Source: Oscillospiraceae bacterium (GTDB lineage Bacteria; Bacillota_A; Clostridia; Oscillospirales; Oscillospiraceae). From it: a DNA stretch of 5,409 bases. The notes under the pieces are model-generated. The model was not told the DNA's origin, did no database searches, and was given only the letters and a program-made list of their open reading frames with translations. The translations under genes were made by a program, and so were the position numbers. The DNA lies in NCBI GenBank assembly GCA_017411905.1, contig JAFQPB010000025.1, positions 1-5,409 on the forward strand, read 5' to 3'. This document shows, piece after piece, positions 5,231 to 5,409 of this stretch (positions within the stretch are counted from its first letter, which is position 1; each line of letters begins with the position of its first letter).

Positions 5231-5262
5231 GGGAGATGACGGATACCGTCATCTCCCTTTTT
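5231..5262 (+). terminator. Intrinsic terminator of rpsO
   Basis: Perfect 12-bp stem GGGAGATGACGG (5231-5242) with 5246-5257, a 3-nt loop (ATA), and five U residues (5258-5262). It starts 9 nt after the rpsO stop. Confidence 0.95.
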
Positions 5263-5282
5263 CACAGCACGTGTATCTTAAT

Positions 5283-5409
5283 GTAGGGCGGGGGCTTGCT
5301 CTCGCCGCCGAAAATTCTTAATTTTCGGATTTCCCGAAGGGGAATAAGATATATGGATTACCAATGGCAATATCCATTTGCAAAAACAAATGGATCGGCG
5401 GGAGCAAGC
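5283..5409. repeat. Hairpin-rich intergenic inverted-repeat element, cut by the right edge
   Basis: GCTTGCTCTCGCCG (5294-5307) pairs with CGGCGGGAGCAAGC (5396-5409) over 14 positions with one G-U pair. The left end is itself a hairpin: GGCGGGGGC (5287-5295) with GCTCTCGCC (5298-5306). Between the ends are CCGAAAATT (5308-5316) with AATTTTCGG (5320-5328), TTCCC (5331-5335) with GGGAA (5340-5344), and ATCCATTTG (5372-5380) with CAAATGGAT (5387-5395). No protein frame of note. It resembles short, non-coding dispersed repeats common between genes in Clostridia, possibly MITE-like; copy number cannot be seen here. Confidence 0.65.

Noticed and set aside
5283..5409. CRISPR array or CRISPR-like repeat
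   Set aside because: There are no regularly spaced direct repeats; the structure is a set of inverted repeats.
1..5409. A new defence, toxin-antitoxin or mobile gene system
   Set aside because: All recognisable genes are housekeeping or of known families, each with its own signals; the only unknown gene is a single 75-residue protein with no partner pattern.

Overview
The window looks like core chromosome of a gut-type Clostridia member, probably an Oscillospiraceae/Ruminococcaceae-like Firmicute. The reasons are a T-box leader on thrS, strong AGGAG-type ribosome sites, near-consensus sigma-A promoters with TGn extensions, a YjjG-type phosphatase and an SfsA of Firmicute character, and a hairpin-rich GGCGGG...GCTTGC intergenic repeat. 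The taxon is an inference from sequence style, not a database match.

Layout. Bases 1-928 (minus) hold the first 309 codons of threonyl-tRNA synthetase; the gene runs off the left edge. Its T-box riboswitch (about 959-1197, Thr specifier ACC) and promoter (1203-1231) follow. The rsmA promoter (1238-1266) sits back-to-back with it and drives rsmA (1290-2159), which overlaps a HAD nucleotidase gene (2152-2838) by 8 bp. A 16-bp bidirectional hairpin ends this unit and the convergent sfsA (2864-3541, minus). Divergent from sfsA is a seven-helix YwaF/TMEM164-like membrane protein (3623-4387), which converges with and overlaps a 75-residue unknown gene (4374-4601, minus). Bases 4602-4954 are non-coding: the promoter of the small gene, an unexplained hairpin-rich stretch, then the promoter and about 100-nt leader of rpsO. 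rpsO (4955-5221) ends at a strong terminator. The last ~125 bp are an intergenic inverted-repeat element cut by the right edge.

Theme. Most genes serve translation: Thr-tRNA charging under tRNA-sensing control, 16S rRNA dimethylation, and ribosomal protein S15 with a possible autoregulatory leader. The nucleotidase is plausibly house-cleaning. SfsA, the membrane protein and the 75-residue protein are poorly understood. I see no phage, CRISPR, toxin-antitoxin or defence system. The interest is mostly in RNA leaders, compact promoter and stop-codon architecture, the TGS-less ThrRS, and the repeat at the right edge.
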